Shown piece by piece: positions 1 through 10,185 of a DNA stretch of 64,000 nucleotides. The stretch is from Effrenium voratum (taxonomy: Eukaryota > Sar > Dinophyceae > Suessiales > Symbiodiniaceae). The notes beneath the pieces are model-generated. The model was not told where the DNA came from and made no database searches. It saw nothing but the letters and a program-made list of their open reading frames with translations. Position numbers and translations under genes: made by a program. Each line of letters opens with the position of its first letter. Position 1 is the first letter of the stretch. The stretch covers positions 140,001 through 204,000 of the forward strand of contig CAUJNA010000489.1 of NCBI GenBank assembly GCA_963377175.1, in the 5' to 3' direction.

Positions 1-91
1 TAACAAAAAAAAAAACGACACTGCCCCCCTTCCTCCCCGCCCCATCCCCCCCCACCCCTTCCAGCCCAAGAAAACCGCTCACCCCGCTCAC

Positions 92-207
92 CCGCTGAAA
101 GCGCTCCGCTTCCCGCGCCTGTCGGGCCACCTCCGAAAGAGGTACCGCCGCCGCCGAGCCGCCGCTCTGAAAGAAGGCGCTGAGCCGCTGCTCGTCTTTG
201 CCGTCGC
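92..207 (-). CDS. Repeat-protein exon (third part of last repeat)
   Basis: Exon of the large minus-strand repeat gene, last one before the left edge. It follows a CAG|G acceptor and ends at a consensus donor (CGG|GTGAGC). The chosen frame reads GDGKDEQRLSAFF and then AAVPLSEVARQA, which aligns with the RVAV-FxGH and ELSR parts of the other repeats. The first two bases complete a glycine codon from the previous exon (1562-1609). The exon closes in phase 0, so translation continues off the window. The other two frames are also open because the island is GC-rich, so the choice rests on alignment to the repeats and on phase. The protein's function is unknown; the repeat resembles small SH3-like beta modules (inference). 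Confidence 0.72.
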
Positions 208-1561
208 CTGGCTCAGTGGATGGACAAAATCCCTTCGCACCACTTTGAAATGGTTGAAACCATGGTTTGTTGGTGTTTGCAGGGCAACCGTCATTCCAGG
301 GATTCGCAGGTGGTGCAAAATGGATTTCGGCCATCCACAGCAGCTCCCCCGTTTATATGGAATTCGTGAGGCGGGGTGAGGGAAGGGGGAGGGGAGGGGG
401 GGGTTCGCTGAGGAACCCGTAGGGCTCGAACAACCCAGCCTCTCTCAACTGGGTCAGGCCCTGACACAGGACCTGAACAATGAGCTTAGCAAGAAGTTTT
501 TGTTGGTCATGGAGTCCTGGCTGAGTTTTGGACAAATCGCGATGGGCTTGGCACACCAAACACCAGTGCAGTCCCCATCCAGTTCGCACTCCCCAAACGT
601 AGAAAGAAGAAGAAAACCGATGACTGTACCAGCACTTGGGCCCATAGCAACCACTGCTGTTTGGACAGTAAGGGGATTTCTGACATGGGAAGAAGCAGCC
701 CAGCGGGCTCCGATAAGGGAAACGACAGGAAAACGCAAATCCATGAAAGGGCCGCTGTTTGGGTGTTTCGTTCACGTTTTCTGAATATTGACCGTGGCTA
801 TGTACTCATCCCACTCGGTGCCAACAAAGGCGCTCCACGCGACAAGGTCCTTCCACAATTTTTTTGGAGACTTCCATTAGCACAAGTTGCTTGGAGGTTC
901 CTGGACCATTTTCCTCTTACGACCCTTTGGCGGATTCCTCTTACGTGGAGGTTACACGCGCCTGTTGGTTCCTCGAAGTATGCCGAAGTCAAAAGAGATG
1001 GGTGCGCGGCAGCCCAAGTGCGGATTTGTCCTCTTGGCACGACCGGTCTTGCCAGGATCCCTTAAAGAAAAGAGTTTCCCTTGTTGATTTATGGTTAATT
1101 TAAGAATGGTTTGGTTTAGGGCTGGTTGAGGTGTGCTCAGTAGTTTTGGCTCACGGTTGGCTCTCGGGGCGTGAATTGAGGGCGGGCTTAGGGTTTGTTC
1201 GTCCGCGAATGAAAACCACCCACCCATTATACGAAAACCCTGTCAATAGGTGCAATCGCACCACCGGGGATTGCTTGCTGTCCAGTTCGGCACCACCGAG
1301 GTTCCGTTTTTGATTGCCTCTGGGATTAAACTTAGCAGATTCCCCCAATTGATGGACATCAACCATCCCAGCTACGTCTAAGAAGAGAGGGGCTTTCCTT
1401 GTAGATGAAAGGGGAAGCCTCAAACAAAGAGAGCGTTTATGAAATTCTCACCTGTGGGCTTGAAATTGGCGCATGTGAGAAGAATTTCAAGAGCCCTCAT
1501 GGGTGGGGACGCTCTCCCAACAAAATCCCCCACACCCGCCTCCCGAGCCGGGGCTCCCGGC
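208..1561. other. Intron, unique sequence
   Basis: Intron between repeat exons. Mixed sequence with no credible coding island on either strand; the open frames here are random. No simple repeat or inverted repeat stood out. Confidence 0.5.
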
Positions 1562-1609
1562 CCAGGCAGGACCGCCCCACCACTTGGCCCACAGCGCCGT
1601 AGATCAAGC
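1562..1609 (-). CDS. Repeat-protein exon (LIYGAVGQVVG)
   Basis: 48-nt exon, GAG|GC acceptor, GC donor (GG|GCCGGG). It reads LIYGAVGQVVGRSCL, the LxFGxxGExxG core of the repeat. Phase 2 at the start and one base over at the end fit both neighbours exactly. Joined to the next exon it gives VVGRSCLGDGKDEQR, which parallels VSGCSLLGDGRDDER in another repeat. That match fixes both the frame and the GC donor. Confidence 0.72.
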
Positions 1610-1926
1610 CTCGGGGCCCCAGCGCCTGTTGCCACGAGGGGCAGGTCTCTGGGGCGCATTGAACAAAGATGGTTGACTCTTTGATTAAAACGACTTGGTC
1701 AAATGCACCCCAGGTCTCCCGTGTTGCTTGGCGTTGCCCTGTCCACGTTGACATGGAATTCCTGAAGAGCATCCCTGAAGAGAATGGGAAGGCTAGAGAG
1801 CTTGGGACTAATGAGCTGGTCGGCTTTAAAAGGCCTTCACCACAGCGTGTTGGCCAAATCTTTTAAGCACCAGGAGCTTCCGAAGGACCCCTGGACCCAG
1901 CAATGGCGCAACCGGGCGGCAGCCGC

Positions 1927-1986
1927 CCGGCTCATAGCGACAGCTGGGCCCCACGTAGAAGATCCTCTCCCCGTGCTCGAAGGATC
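1927..1986 (-). CDS. Repeat-protein exon (GERIFYVG)
   Basis: 60-nt exon between AAG|GA and a GC donor (G|GCGGCT). It reads SFEHGERIFYVGPSCRYEP, matching the opening GDxVYYxG segment of the repeat. The exon starts with two bases and ends with one, in agreement with its neighbours. The donor hexamer GCGGCT is the same as at 12631 and 17416. Confidence 0.75.
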
Positions 1987-2116
1987 CTTCACCAAAAGAC
2001 CGGCTCAAAAAGTCGGTTGGTTCCATTGACCAGTCCATTTTGGATACCTATTTCAATGACCCGTGGAAGGTACCCCATACCCATTCCCTAGGCCCCAGAC
2101 TCGATCCCGTTCCCTC

Positions 2117-2159
2117 CTGGTATCACCGGCTTGTCGCGGGAGAGCTCGTGGAGCGGTAC
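2117..2159 (-). CDS. Repeat-protein exon (ELSR), GA donor
   Basis: 43-nt exon after GAG|G. It reads VPLHELSRDKPVIP, the ELSRxxP segment that closes each repeat. The frame joins GHE (end of 2783-2879) in phase 0 and the SFEHGERIFY exon in phase 1. This requires the donor CAG|GAGGGA, a GA donor. A GT alternative at CCG|GTGATA exists but would delete the PxG turn and break the phase with 1927-1986. Confidence 0.68.
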
Positions 2160-2782
2160 CTCTGAACAGTCCTCGCCAGCTTTTGGACGGGTTCTCAAAG
2201 GGAAACCAAACGGACACCCGGAAAACGTGGACCCCTGCAGTTGAACTCTGGACCCCAGTTACTCCTCAGGGACATCTCCCCCATTTTCTAGTGGTTTCCA
2301 TGGCACGGGGATCCCTGATGAAGAACTGGGGCGGTTATTCACCAAGGGTCAAGGTCAAGATTAATCCCTATCAAGGTGATTAAACCCTTCCAGGTTTAAA
2401 CAAAAAACGGGTTGGATTAACGTGAGTCTTCGACCCTGACTATACCGGAGAAATCAAGGTCATTCTTCACAACCACTCCAACTCTGACTTTGAGATCAAC
2501 AAGGGTGACAGGATCGCGTTCATTTTTTAGCGGTTGGATTCCTTTCCTGCAGGGCACCGGGAAATCGTGATGAGTGCCCTGCTGGGGATTTGCTCCATTT
2601 GCTCCATTTGCTTCCGATTCCGATTTCGCGATTTTGCACCCCCCCCCCATTTTCATCAAAACCACTCCAGACCCGCAACACGAAACATAATACGAATGCC
2701 AAAACAAGAGGACCCACAAATGTGTTTTTGGTGTCCTTCTCAACCTGGATGCCCACTGGACCCATCCAACTCCCATGCCGAC

Positions 2783-2879
2783 CTCGTGCCCGGGGAAGAC
2801 CACCGCCACGTGGCCGTTGCGGCCGCCCGCCACCGCCACGCGGCTCCCGAAGCGCTGCGTCTCGCCTTCCGGCGAGGTC
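2783..2879 (-). CDS. Repeat-protein exon (VAVVFPGHE)
   Basis: 97-nt exon, CAG|G acceptor, GT donor (GAG|GTCGGC). It reads TSPEGETQRFGSRVAV and then GHVAVVFPGHE, the DGExLxFG and VAVxFPGH parts of one repeat. Its first base completes the arginine codon begun at 4644. This repeat lacks the GDxVYY strand that should lie between PGGF and TSPEGE; either it is deleted or a microexon in 2880-4643 was missed. Confidence 0.78.
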
Positions 2880-4643
2880 CTGGCCGCGATTTTTTTCGGT
2901 CTCGACTCGAACCATGCGCCAGGGTTTTTCCTGGTTGTTCATCATCCCAACAAGGGGTACCCTTCAAAAAAACACGAATTGGTGTTGTTGCTTTCCGGTT
3001 GTTGCTATGTGGGTGTGTCTTTTTTGGGGAGTCCCCAACAATAGCCTCAAACAACGGACCCATACTTCCTCAGGCTTCCTCTGGGCTTCCTACCTTCTCC
3101 TTTTCGATTCCATGGCCCTCAAACCGACGCGGCAGGAGACGCTTCACTAGCTCCGATCATGACCAGCATCCCCCAACTGCCACAAAAGGACAGGGAATTC
3201 TGGGCTGGGGAAAACGCCATTCTGAGGTGACCCGGGTGCTGGGACGATTTGTCTTTTGGTAGCTCTTGTCATTCCTTTTGGAGACGTCTGCATTTGGTAA
3301 GGGTGAAACGAGCCATCCCTCCCCCTTCTTTCTCAGTAAGGCATCCTCTTGTTTAGCCCCATTTGCCATATGTTTCCCCCTTTTTGGAGATGCTGAAACG
3401 GGTCCCCTGAGTGGCCAGGCAAACCCAAAAACCCGCTGAGATACAGCAAAGGCACCCACCCTAAGTGGCAGCTTCAAGGAAAACGCGCCAGTTTCTGACT
3501 TTGAGAACCCTTAGAAACAGTCAACATCATGACCCCCAGTACAAGGGAATCCTCCCAAACCGTTGGTGAAGGTGATTCAGAGATAGGAAACTGAGAGTTT
3601 AGCCATGAGAAACCGATAATGGACCCCACATCGGCACAACGCAGACAAGGGACCAGCCAAGACCGACACCTTGGTGGTATTTCAAACGCAGGCAGCCAAA
3701 CAATCAAACGCAACTAAACACACAAAACCACAGCATGACTACGATCGAGCAAACAAGCCAGTAGGCAAGCAAAAGTGAAAATCGAAATCGATTGGGTGGC
3801 AAAGTGTCAAGGCCCCCACCCCCCACTCCTGGTGGGGCCGCAGTAGAAGAGTTGCTCCTGGTTTGTTGCTGCAAGCGTCTTCAAAAACATGGACGGCCCA
3901 ATTCGGCATCTTAGTTCTGGGATGCAAAATCAAGTTGGAGTTCTCCAAAGGCTGATTTGGGAAGGTCGTTTTTGGGCAACATGGGTGGTGCAGCCTCAAA
4001 AACGGAGACGCGCCACCCATGTAGGACCTCTCGTCGACTGGTTTCGAATTGGCCACTTCGTGCCCGGGCTTCCCAAGCCGAGGAAACCAGAGGTTGGCAC
4101 CATGATTGTAGACCTGATTGGATGATTGTGGATGACCTGATTGCAAACCATGGTGCAGAATCATGGTTGGTTTTGCCATGGCATGAGATTTCTCCCACCA
4201 AATTGGAGAACTCTCTTGTTCGCCCCATGATGGACCGGATTTCGATGAACGTGCCTGGACCCGTGACTTTGGTACATCCTGAGCCTACTGAGCGGTACGA
4301 GCTTGGAGAACCGCCTGCTCCTCTTCCCGAGATCATGTGGGGGTTGATCAATGCTCCCTTTGGCCCCCAAGTGGCTGCGGGTCAAAAATGGGTGCCCAAA
4401 AGTCAACCCCGGTAAATGGACCCCGGCAAATGGACCCCGGGTCAAAATTCAACCCCCAAAATTCAACCCCAACTAAAATCTGCGGGTTTTCTGGTTTGAT
4501 TTTGACCCGCCTCGGCTTCTTCTAGGGTACGTACTAGGGTATTGTGTTTTTTCAAAACGCCTAACTCCCAAATCGACTCTAGCCATAGCCCAACACCACC
4601 TCCCCATCCCTCGCGTCGAGCTTCGAGGGCTCCGTCCTCGCAC
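2880..4643. other. Intron, no microexon found
   Basis: Intron between two repeat exons. A ~36-nt exon carrying GDxVYY is expected here but I found no good candidate. The minus strand reads SSNQVYNHGANLW near 4.1 kb, which is a weak match at best. The stretch 4380-4475 contains short near-repeats of GTCAA and GGACCCCGG. Confidence 0.45.
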
Positions 4644-4730
4644 CGGAAACCTCCGGGGATGAACGGCCGGTCCAAACTCAGCTGGCCGAGGCTGATGCAG
4701 CCGTGGACGTTCTCGAAGTTCACCCAGAGC
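4644..4730 (-). CDS. Repeat-protein exon (LWVNFENVHG...PGGF)
   Basis: 87-nt exon, GAG|G acceptor, GT donor (CG|GTGCGA). It reads LWVNFENVHGCISLGQLSL and then DRPFIPGGF. This aligns residue for residue with the RVAVLFAH...ELCR...PNGL exon at 9006-9126. One base over at the start and two at the end fit both neighbours. Confidence 0.8.
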
Positions 4731-5041
4731 CTCTCGGCATGGCTCGTGGGGGTGGTTGGTTGCCGGGGGAGATGGGCACCGAAGCCTTTGGGGCGTTCCA
4801 AGAAACCAGAAGGCAAAGCTGCAGAAAACCAACCTGAACTTTTGGTGGGTGGTTGAAAATCCAATTTCCCGTACAATTCCCTGTGGCTGGTTTCTATGGA
4901 GAATTGAAGGAAAATATCGAAAGGACCACCGAAATCCCTCGGGGTCCAAATGCGAATTTGACACATATCCATGTGGGAGTTTTATCATGGTGCTAATGGA
5001 GTCTATGTGACGCATGGCCAAGAAGCGACTAAACGTTCATA

Positions 5042-5296
5042 CCCTCTACTCCAAGAACCTTTTATTTTAAAGGTTCTCGAAAATAACCGGGTTCTTCGCG
5101 GGAAAACCCGGTTTTATGAAAAGCATACAAACGTACGGGTTTTGTATGGGTTTTGTACGGGTTTTGTATGGTTGTATGGGTTTTTAAAAGTAAAACCGGG
5201 TTTTCGGTTGGAAAACCCTGTTTTCGGTAAGCCACAGGCTCAAAACCAGGTTTTTCGTTCGCATCCTTTATTTTTAAAGGTTCTTGGAGTAGAGGG
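5042..5296. mobile_element. MITE-like element with TA flanks
   Basis: 255-bp segment with terminal inverted repeats of 18 bp or more (CCCTCTACTCCAAGAACC and its complement), flanked on both sides by TA (5040-5041 and 5297-5298). The interior has several further copies of an AACCGGGTTTT-type motif in both orientations and no coding capacity. Form and TA duplication fit a non-autonomous Tc1/mariner-type element (inference). Confidence 0.7.
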
Positions 5297-5454
5297 TACT
5301 GCATATCGGGGCTCTCAAACTAAGACTCCCCTTCCTAAAATGGCAAGGATGTCCTTTTCACTGTTTGAAACCAAACTGGGCCCACCGCCACCGCTGACAA
5401 GACTACAGACTCGGCGGATATCCGCACAACGCTCGTCTGTTTGATTGTGGCTCA

Positions 5455-5982
5455 AATGATGATGATGATGACGATGATGATGATACTGATGATGCTGATG
5501 ATGCGGATGATGCTGATGATGATGCTGATGATGCTGATGATGATGCTGATGATGATGATGATGCTGATGATGCTGGTGCTGCTGATGATTGTGATGATGC
5601 TGATGATGATGATGATACTGATGATGCTGATGATGATGATGCTGATGATGATGATGCTGATAATGCTGATGCTGATGATGCTGATGATGCTGGTGCTGCT
5701 GATGATTGTGATGATGCTGATGATGATAATGATACTGATGATGCTGATGATGATGATGCTGATGATGATGATGATGCTGATGATGATGATGCTGATGATG
5801 ATGATGCTGATGATGCTGATGATGCTGTGGTGCTGATGATGCTGATGATGCTGATGATGATGATGCTGATGATGCTGATGATGCTGATGATGCTGACGAT
5901 GATGATGCTGATGATGCTGATGATGATGATGCTGGTGGTGCTGGTGGTGCTGATGATGCTGATGATGCTGATGGTGATGCAG
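5455..5982. repeat. GAT/GCT trinucleotide array
   Basis: About 530 bp of imperfect GAT GAT GCT units, intronic. It opens long frames of Met/Leu on plus and Ser/Ile/His on minus; these are repeat translations and not genes. Confidence 0.9.
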
Positions 5983-6472
5983 GGCATGGGGCAAGTGCTC
6001 AGCAACCCTGGTTTCAACGTACTGAAGGGGGACTTACAACCACTTGCATGCTATCCCTTACCTCCCCCACACGATCGTCACTTCAAGCGACGCGGCCTTT
6101 GTCCATTGATTTCTCAGGAATCAAAAAATGTGTGGGGAATAGTCCTTTCTGGGAGGGGGAGGGGGGGAGGATTTGCTATTTCGCATGCATCACTCTGCTT
6201 AAAATAAATTTAAGACACATATCAAGAAAAGCTTGCTCCCAGTGATTTTAATCATCAAAGGAACCAGCTTTTTCCCGCGGGGTGGAGGGAACCACACCAT
6301 TACGGCCCCCTTCCACACAAAGTGCCCCATGACCAAAATAGTCGGCACAAACAAATTCCGGGGTCTCCTTGCCGTAAAATCCAACCCAAAGCACCAACCC
6401 TCAACAAAAAACCAAGCCAAAACCAACCCCAAAGCACCAAACCCTCAAGTCACCCCGACGTTCGACATCCGC

Positions 6473-6516
6473 CTCTCGTCGTCCCTGCCGTCGCCCAAGA
6501 GCGAACAGCCCGACAC
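6473..6516 (-). CDS. Repeat-protein exon (VSGCSLLGDGRDDE)
   Basis: 44-nt exon, GAG|G acceptor, GC donor (AG|GCGGAT). It reads VSGCSLLGDGRDDE plus the first two bases of an arginine codon. Joined upstream to FGAEGK and downstream to LWVNFENVHG it rebuilds the middle of a repeat with correct phase on both sides. The exon is too short to stand alone; its support is the phase and the alignment. Confidence 0.7.
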
Positions 6517-7442
6517 CTCAGCGAGGTCTCCCCTACCCCTACCCCTGACTACTAGAAATTGGCAGGGTTAGCTCTGGCCATACTTTTGGTGAACATTGAA
6601 CCGGTCTGCTTTGCCTGTCATGACCCTCTGAATTGGAGTGCCTCGGACAAATCGGGAAAATGACGTCTCAAACTTTCAAACTGCAGCCTTTTTGGGTTTC
6701 CTTTCCAACAAGTAGGCCAGGATCTGATTGCGTAAACCACTTGCAACAACCCTTGCTTTCCCTCCAAGTCGTTTCTACCAAAAGGCGTCCGCATTTTGCA
6801 ACCCCCACATTCGGCAACCCCCGTGTTGGTCAAAACCACCCGGGTTTTTTCAGCAGCCGAGCGGTTCTTTGAACAGTTGTTGCACCAAGCCAACTAGTAA
6901 TAGACCAATTAAAAATATACGACCACCCAACTGCCGCTTTTTGGACAGTACCAAGGGAATTTTGGACATCGGAAACAGCTCTGGTTGGGAGGTCTACCAG
7001 TAATCTTGCCATCTGCCCAGTTGTTCCCTGGCTCAAACAACCAGATCTTGCCATGGTGGTGGTTGTTTCCATTTCGGGGAGGCTTTGCCACTTTACAACT
7101 GATGGTGCAGTTGGCCGGTGCTCATAGCCAAGCCCGGGGCCAAAAATATGCTGCATCTGTGACTCCTCATGTTGGTAGGAAAATGAGCTGCTCCCACTCC
7201 AGTTCCCCTAAATTGAGCGTGAACAGGGGCACTGGTTGTCGGGGGTGGTGATGATTGGTGGTACCAAGAAAATTGGAGTGGTGATACCAGTTGTCCAAAC
7301 GAATTACCACTGTTCCCGCCAAAACAAGGGGAACTGGGGGAAACTGGTCAAAAGTTGATCACAGGTCCAGCCGTAAGCAACCCCAAAGGACTTTTTGCCG
7401 AGACAAATCTGCATTGGAGGGAAACGAATGAGTTTTGGTGGC

Positions 7443-7540
7443 TGTGGCTCAAAAAGCCAGTACCAAATTGGGTTGCCCTGGTAATTGGAAACATGGACCA
7501 AAACCTGCGTTTTGCCCCTCCTGGTTAATTTTGAGCCACG
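7443..7540. repeat. Short inverted-repeat element (GTGGCTCAAAA family)
   Basis: About 98 bp bounded by GTGGCTCAAAA at the left and TTTTGAGCCAC at the right, with an internal GCCCTGGTAATTGGAAACATGG-like core. Similar elements lie near 8472, 14808 and 47963. Confidence 0.55.
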
Positions 7541-7716
7541 CCCGATTAACTCTCTGAGCGGTTGGGAGAAGATAGCAAGATATGGCTGTGAATTTTAATC
7601 AGGGAACCTGTACACCAAGAAAGGTGGGGATTTCTGTCCAAAATTAGGTGGGAACATGTTGGTTGTAAAAACTGGTGGGAAACTGGAAACTGGAAACTGG
7701 TGGGAAAACTGGAAAC

Positions 7717-7808
7717 TGAGTCATAATCAAAACCTGGCATTCAAATGGTCGCAATCCCAGAACCATCTAACCATCTAACCTCCATCTACCCAGGTTTTGA
7801 TTGCTCGG
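7717..7808. repeat. Short inverted-repeat element (TCAAAACC family)
   Basis: Left end GAGTCATAATCAAAACC and right end GGTTTTGATTGCTC are imperfect inverted copies. Related elements lie near 26937-27080 and 35460-35590. The core contains ATGGTCGCAATCCCAGAACC. Confidence 0.45.
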
Positions 7809-7875
7809 CTCAACTGAACATCGAGCCTAAACGAGGCACGCGCGAGGCACCAGCGAGTCCCGGGCGAGTCCCGGC

Positions 7876-7956
7876 CTTCCCCTCGGCTCCGAAGGTCAGC
7901 TCCGAGCCGTCCGGGGCGGTCCAGGTGGGGCAGGCGTAGTAGACCTTGTCCCCCAC
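7876..7956 (-). CDS. Repeat-protein exon (VGDKVYY)
   Basis: 81-nt exon (27 codons, phase 0 both ends). It reads VGDKVYYACPTWTAPDGSEL and then TFGAEGK. It carries the whole first half of a repeat without an intron; two other repeats have one in this half. The CAG|G acceptor joins PRLPNGLQ from 9006-9126. The donor AAG|GCCGGG is a GC donor and leads into VSGCSLLGDG in phase. Confidence 0.8.
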
Positions 7957-7984
7957 CTGGCGAGGTGCGCAACGCGCAGCGTAT

Positions 7985-8107
7985 CTTATGAAAAGGGCGG
8001 GCGGGAGGGAGGAAGGAAGGAGATGGAAGGAGGGAAGCAAAGTAGTAAGGAAAGAAAGAAAGAAAGAAGGAAAGAAAGAAAGAAAGAAAGAAAGAAAGAA
8101 AAAAAAC
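7985..8107. repeat. Purine (GGAA/GAAA) tract
   Basis: About 120 bp of GGGAGGAAGG grading into GAAA repeats, intronic, next to the exon at 7876-7956. Confidence 0.85.
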
Positions 8108-8471
8108 ATGAAGAAAGAAGTGGGTGTGAATGTTACTGGGTTCTGAACCCTGTGGCAAACATCATAATTCGGGGGGAATTTGTCCAAGCACTTTCGGGGT
8201 TTCACATCTTCAAATTCCAAACACCTCAAAGACTTGCAATCCTCGACAGACTGCTCAAAACCGCTGAAGCCGCTCACATGATCACTCCCTGCCGGTAACT
8301 GCGTAATGATTAAGCCCACACCCGGCGGAAGATTCGAGAGAAGCCAGCAAGTGTCCGGAATGGACGCGACCCCTCCAAGGGTTGTGCTCGGATTCCATAC
8401 TGGCAGCCTTTGCTCTCCCAAGGAACCCGGAGATAAGAAACATAGACTGCAAAGCTTAAAGTTACATATGG

Positions 8472-8570
8472 GTGTGGCTCAAAATTAACCAGGAGGGGTT
8501 GCGCAAGTTTTGGTCCATATTTCCACTCACCAGGGTTCCATTTTAGTACCGGGTTTTTGAGCCGCAGCCA
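8472..8570. repeat. Short inverted-repeat element (GTGGCTCAAAA family)
   Basis: Begins GTGTGGCTCAAAATTAACC and ends with a TTTTTGAGCCGCAG copy of the inverted end. The core has CACCAGGGTTCCATTTTAGT, shared with the copies near 48.0 and 55.2 kb. Confidence 0.55.
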
Positions 8571-9005
8571 TATGTATACTCACTTCCTGAGTGGACCGTC
8601 CAAACAAGAACCTTCAAACCTTTTTGTTTACCAGAGTTTGAAGCCCAAAGCGCTGATTCAAAGCCCAGGACCCCTTTGGGAGTGGAGTAAATCCAACCTT
8701 CTAGGGGTTGAGTCCAACCGTTTTTCTCGACCATCCTTCTTGTCAAACATCCTTTGGTCCGTTTTCCACGGGTTTCTGGAAGTTTGCTAGGAAGAAGGAT
8801 TGGAAAGACTGGAGACGGAAGCAACATCTTCGAAAAATAATCGAAAAATCTTCGGAACCCTTTGGGAGTCTTCGGAGGCTTGCTATTCCTTCCCCCCCCT
8901 TCCCCCCCCTCCCCCATTCCCCCCCTTTTCGGGTTTTTCCCCATCCACCCCTCCCAAGAACCCCCTGGCGCAGACCCGAACCGAAGCCGCGGACGCCGAA
9001 GCTGC

Positions 9006-9126
9006 CTGCAGGCCGTTGGGCAAGCGGGGCTTCGCGCGGCACAGCTCCGCCCAGCGCACTGCCACGGGCGCCGCGCGATGGGCGAAGAGCACCGCCACGC
9101 GCTCGTGGTCCTCGGGCGCGTGAGGG
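9006..9126 (-). CDS. Repeat-protein exon (RVAVLFAH...ELCR)
   Basis: 121-nt exon, the longest of the repeat series. It reads PHAPEDHERVAVLFAHR and then APVAVRWAELCRAKPRLPNG. The first base completes the glycine of GEIAG (10122-10185). The end is phase 0 at the GC donor CAG|GCAGCT. Its acceptor is CAG|C, the only non-G first exon base in the series; a GAG|G site at 9110 is an alternative but breaks the phase. Confidence 0.8.
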
Positions 9127-9272
9127 CTGCGGGGTTTTTGAAGCCCCAAAAGCCACTGGGTGGTGTTTGCGAAAATGAGCCGCTGGTGGGTGGTTCAGGA
9201 AATCCAGATAGTTGATTCTTTTTGGCAGCAGTGGTCAGAAACCCGGAATTTCAGGGGGGCTGTGGAAAATGA

Positions 9273-9356
9273 CCACTTCTGTGATACAACAATAAGGGCT
9301 TCCCTAACACTAACCCCCCACATAACGGGGGAGATTCTCTTGTATCACAGAAGTGG
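9273..9356. repeat. Perfect 17-bp inverted repeat around a 50-bp loop
   Basis: CCACTTCTGTGATACAA at 9273-9289 has an exact reverse complement at 9340-9356. It lies in an intron, 150 bp upstream (in gene sense) of the 9006-9126 exon. It could be a very short MITE or an RNA hairpin. Confidence 0.75.
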
Positions 9357-9438
9357 GGTAAAACCCCTTGATCCCACAACCCTGCGGAATTTGGTTCGAG
9401 TTGCTAATGTAAATACCGAGAAACGTTCGGGTCTCAAC

Positions 9439-9528
9439 CATGGTTTGAAACTGGAGCTCGTCCATCCGCAGCTGCTGGATGTATTTCGAATCCCCAGAGC
9501 GATCTCCCGGACCGACGAATTCGGGGGC
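9439..9528 (-). CDS. Possible cassette exon in the repeat gene
   Basis: Island with a CAG|G acceptor and ATG|GTTGAG donor, 90 nt. Inserted between the exons at 10122 and 9006 it keeps the frame: it takes one base, gives two back, and has no stop. The frame consistent with phase reads PPNSSVREIALGIRN. A different frame reads GPGDRSGDSKYIQQLRMDEL, which looks more protein-like but does not fit the phase. Skipping it gives the better repeat. It is either a cassette exon or not an exon. Confidence 0.3.
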
Positions 9529-9930
9529 CTGGGTGATACCGGGGCCCCGTTTGACACCAGGCAGCTTCTTGGTACGTGCCTTATCCCGTTGTAGTCACGG
9601 GGTGTTGTCCATCCAGCTCCAGGATTCTGCCCGTCCACATTGTTTTATCCATCCTCCAATTGCTTCCCTTCAAAGGCGGCCATGAAGAACGTTCTTCAAA
9701 CTCAGGCCTTCGGCTCCCTGAAGCTCTGGAAGTCTGCGACGTCCCCTTAAACTCTGTGGAGCGAAGGGGAAATGGAGCCAGGGATTGCAACTGGAACCAC
9801 ACAAATGAGCCGAAGGAACAAACAAGATCGTGAGCACAAAAAAAATGTCTTCTTAATGTCTTCTTAATGTGTCTCTTCTTTGCCGTATAGATGTGCGCTG
9901 GAACGCATGAATTCGTTAATTATATAGACT

Positions 9931-10010
9931 AGGTCCTCCAGCAGAGAGGTTAGAATAAGGGTACCAACTTTCTTTGTTGTCTGTTTTAGTAGGTTTGAAC
10001 CCTCCCAACC
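9931..10010. repeat. Dispersed 80-bp repeat, copy 1
   Basis: Starts AGGTCCTCCAGCAGAGAGG, then AGAATAAGGGTACC, and ends TTTTAGTAGG...CCCTCCCAACC. Copies at 27124, 36922 and 37121, all in the same orientation. Confidence 0.8.
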
Positions 10011-10121
10011 AAAAAAGCAACGGTGAGAACGGGGTTGCTGACATAGTAGGGTTGCTTTCGGTTCGGCTGGGCCCCGAAATCCGAATGCCGCGCCGCATAG
10101 CCGTCGCAGACGCTGGTGCAC

Positions 10122-10185
10122 CCAGCGATCTCCCCGACGGCACCAAAGCTCAGCTGCTCGCCGTCGGCGAAGGTGAAGTCGGTGC
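10122..10185 (-). CDS. Repeat-protein exon (DGEQLSFGAVGEIAG)
   Basis: 64-nt exon, TAG|G acceptor, GT donor (GG|GTGCAC). It reads TDFTFADGEQLSFGAVGEIA with split glycine codons at both ends. Joining upstream gives QVYWCGTDFTFADGE and downstream GEIAGPHAPEDHERV, the same spacing as the uninterrupted 7876-7956 exon. Confidence 0.82.

Larger units (their letters stand above)
4731..6472. other. Intron with MITE-like element and GAT/GCT array
   Basis: Intron holding an inverted-repeat element (5042-5296) and a trinucleotide array (5455-5982), listed separately. The rest is unremarkable. Confidence 0.5.
7957..9005. other. Intron
   Basis: Apart from the purine tract and one short inverted-repeat element, a mildly GC-rich island at 8320-8420 is open in all minus frames. 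It is not needed by the phase chain and was left uncalled. Confidence 0.4.

Noticed and set aside
5403..6017. 204-codon Ser/Ala/Ile frame
   Set aside because: Translation of the GAT/GCT array.
8320..8420. GC-rich minus island
   Set aside because: Open in all frames but inserting it would disrupt an already perfect junction between 9006 and 7956.
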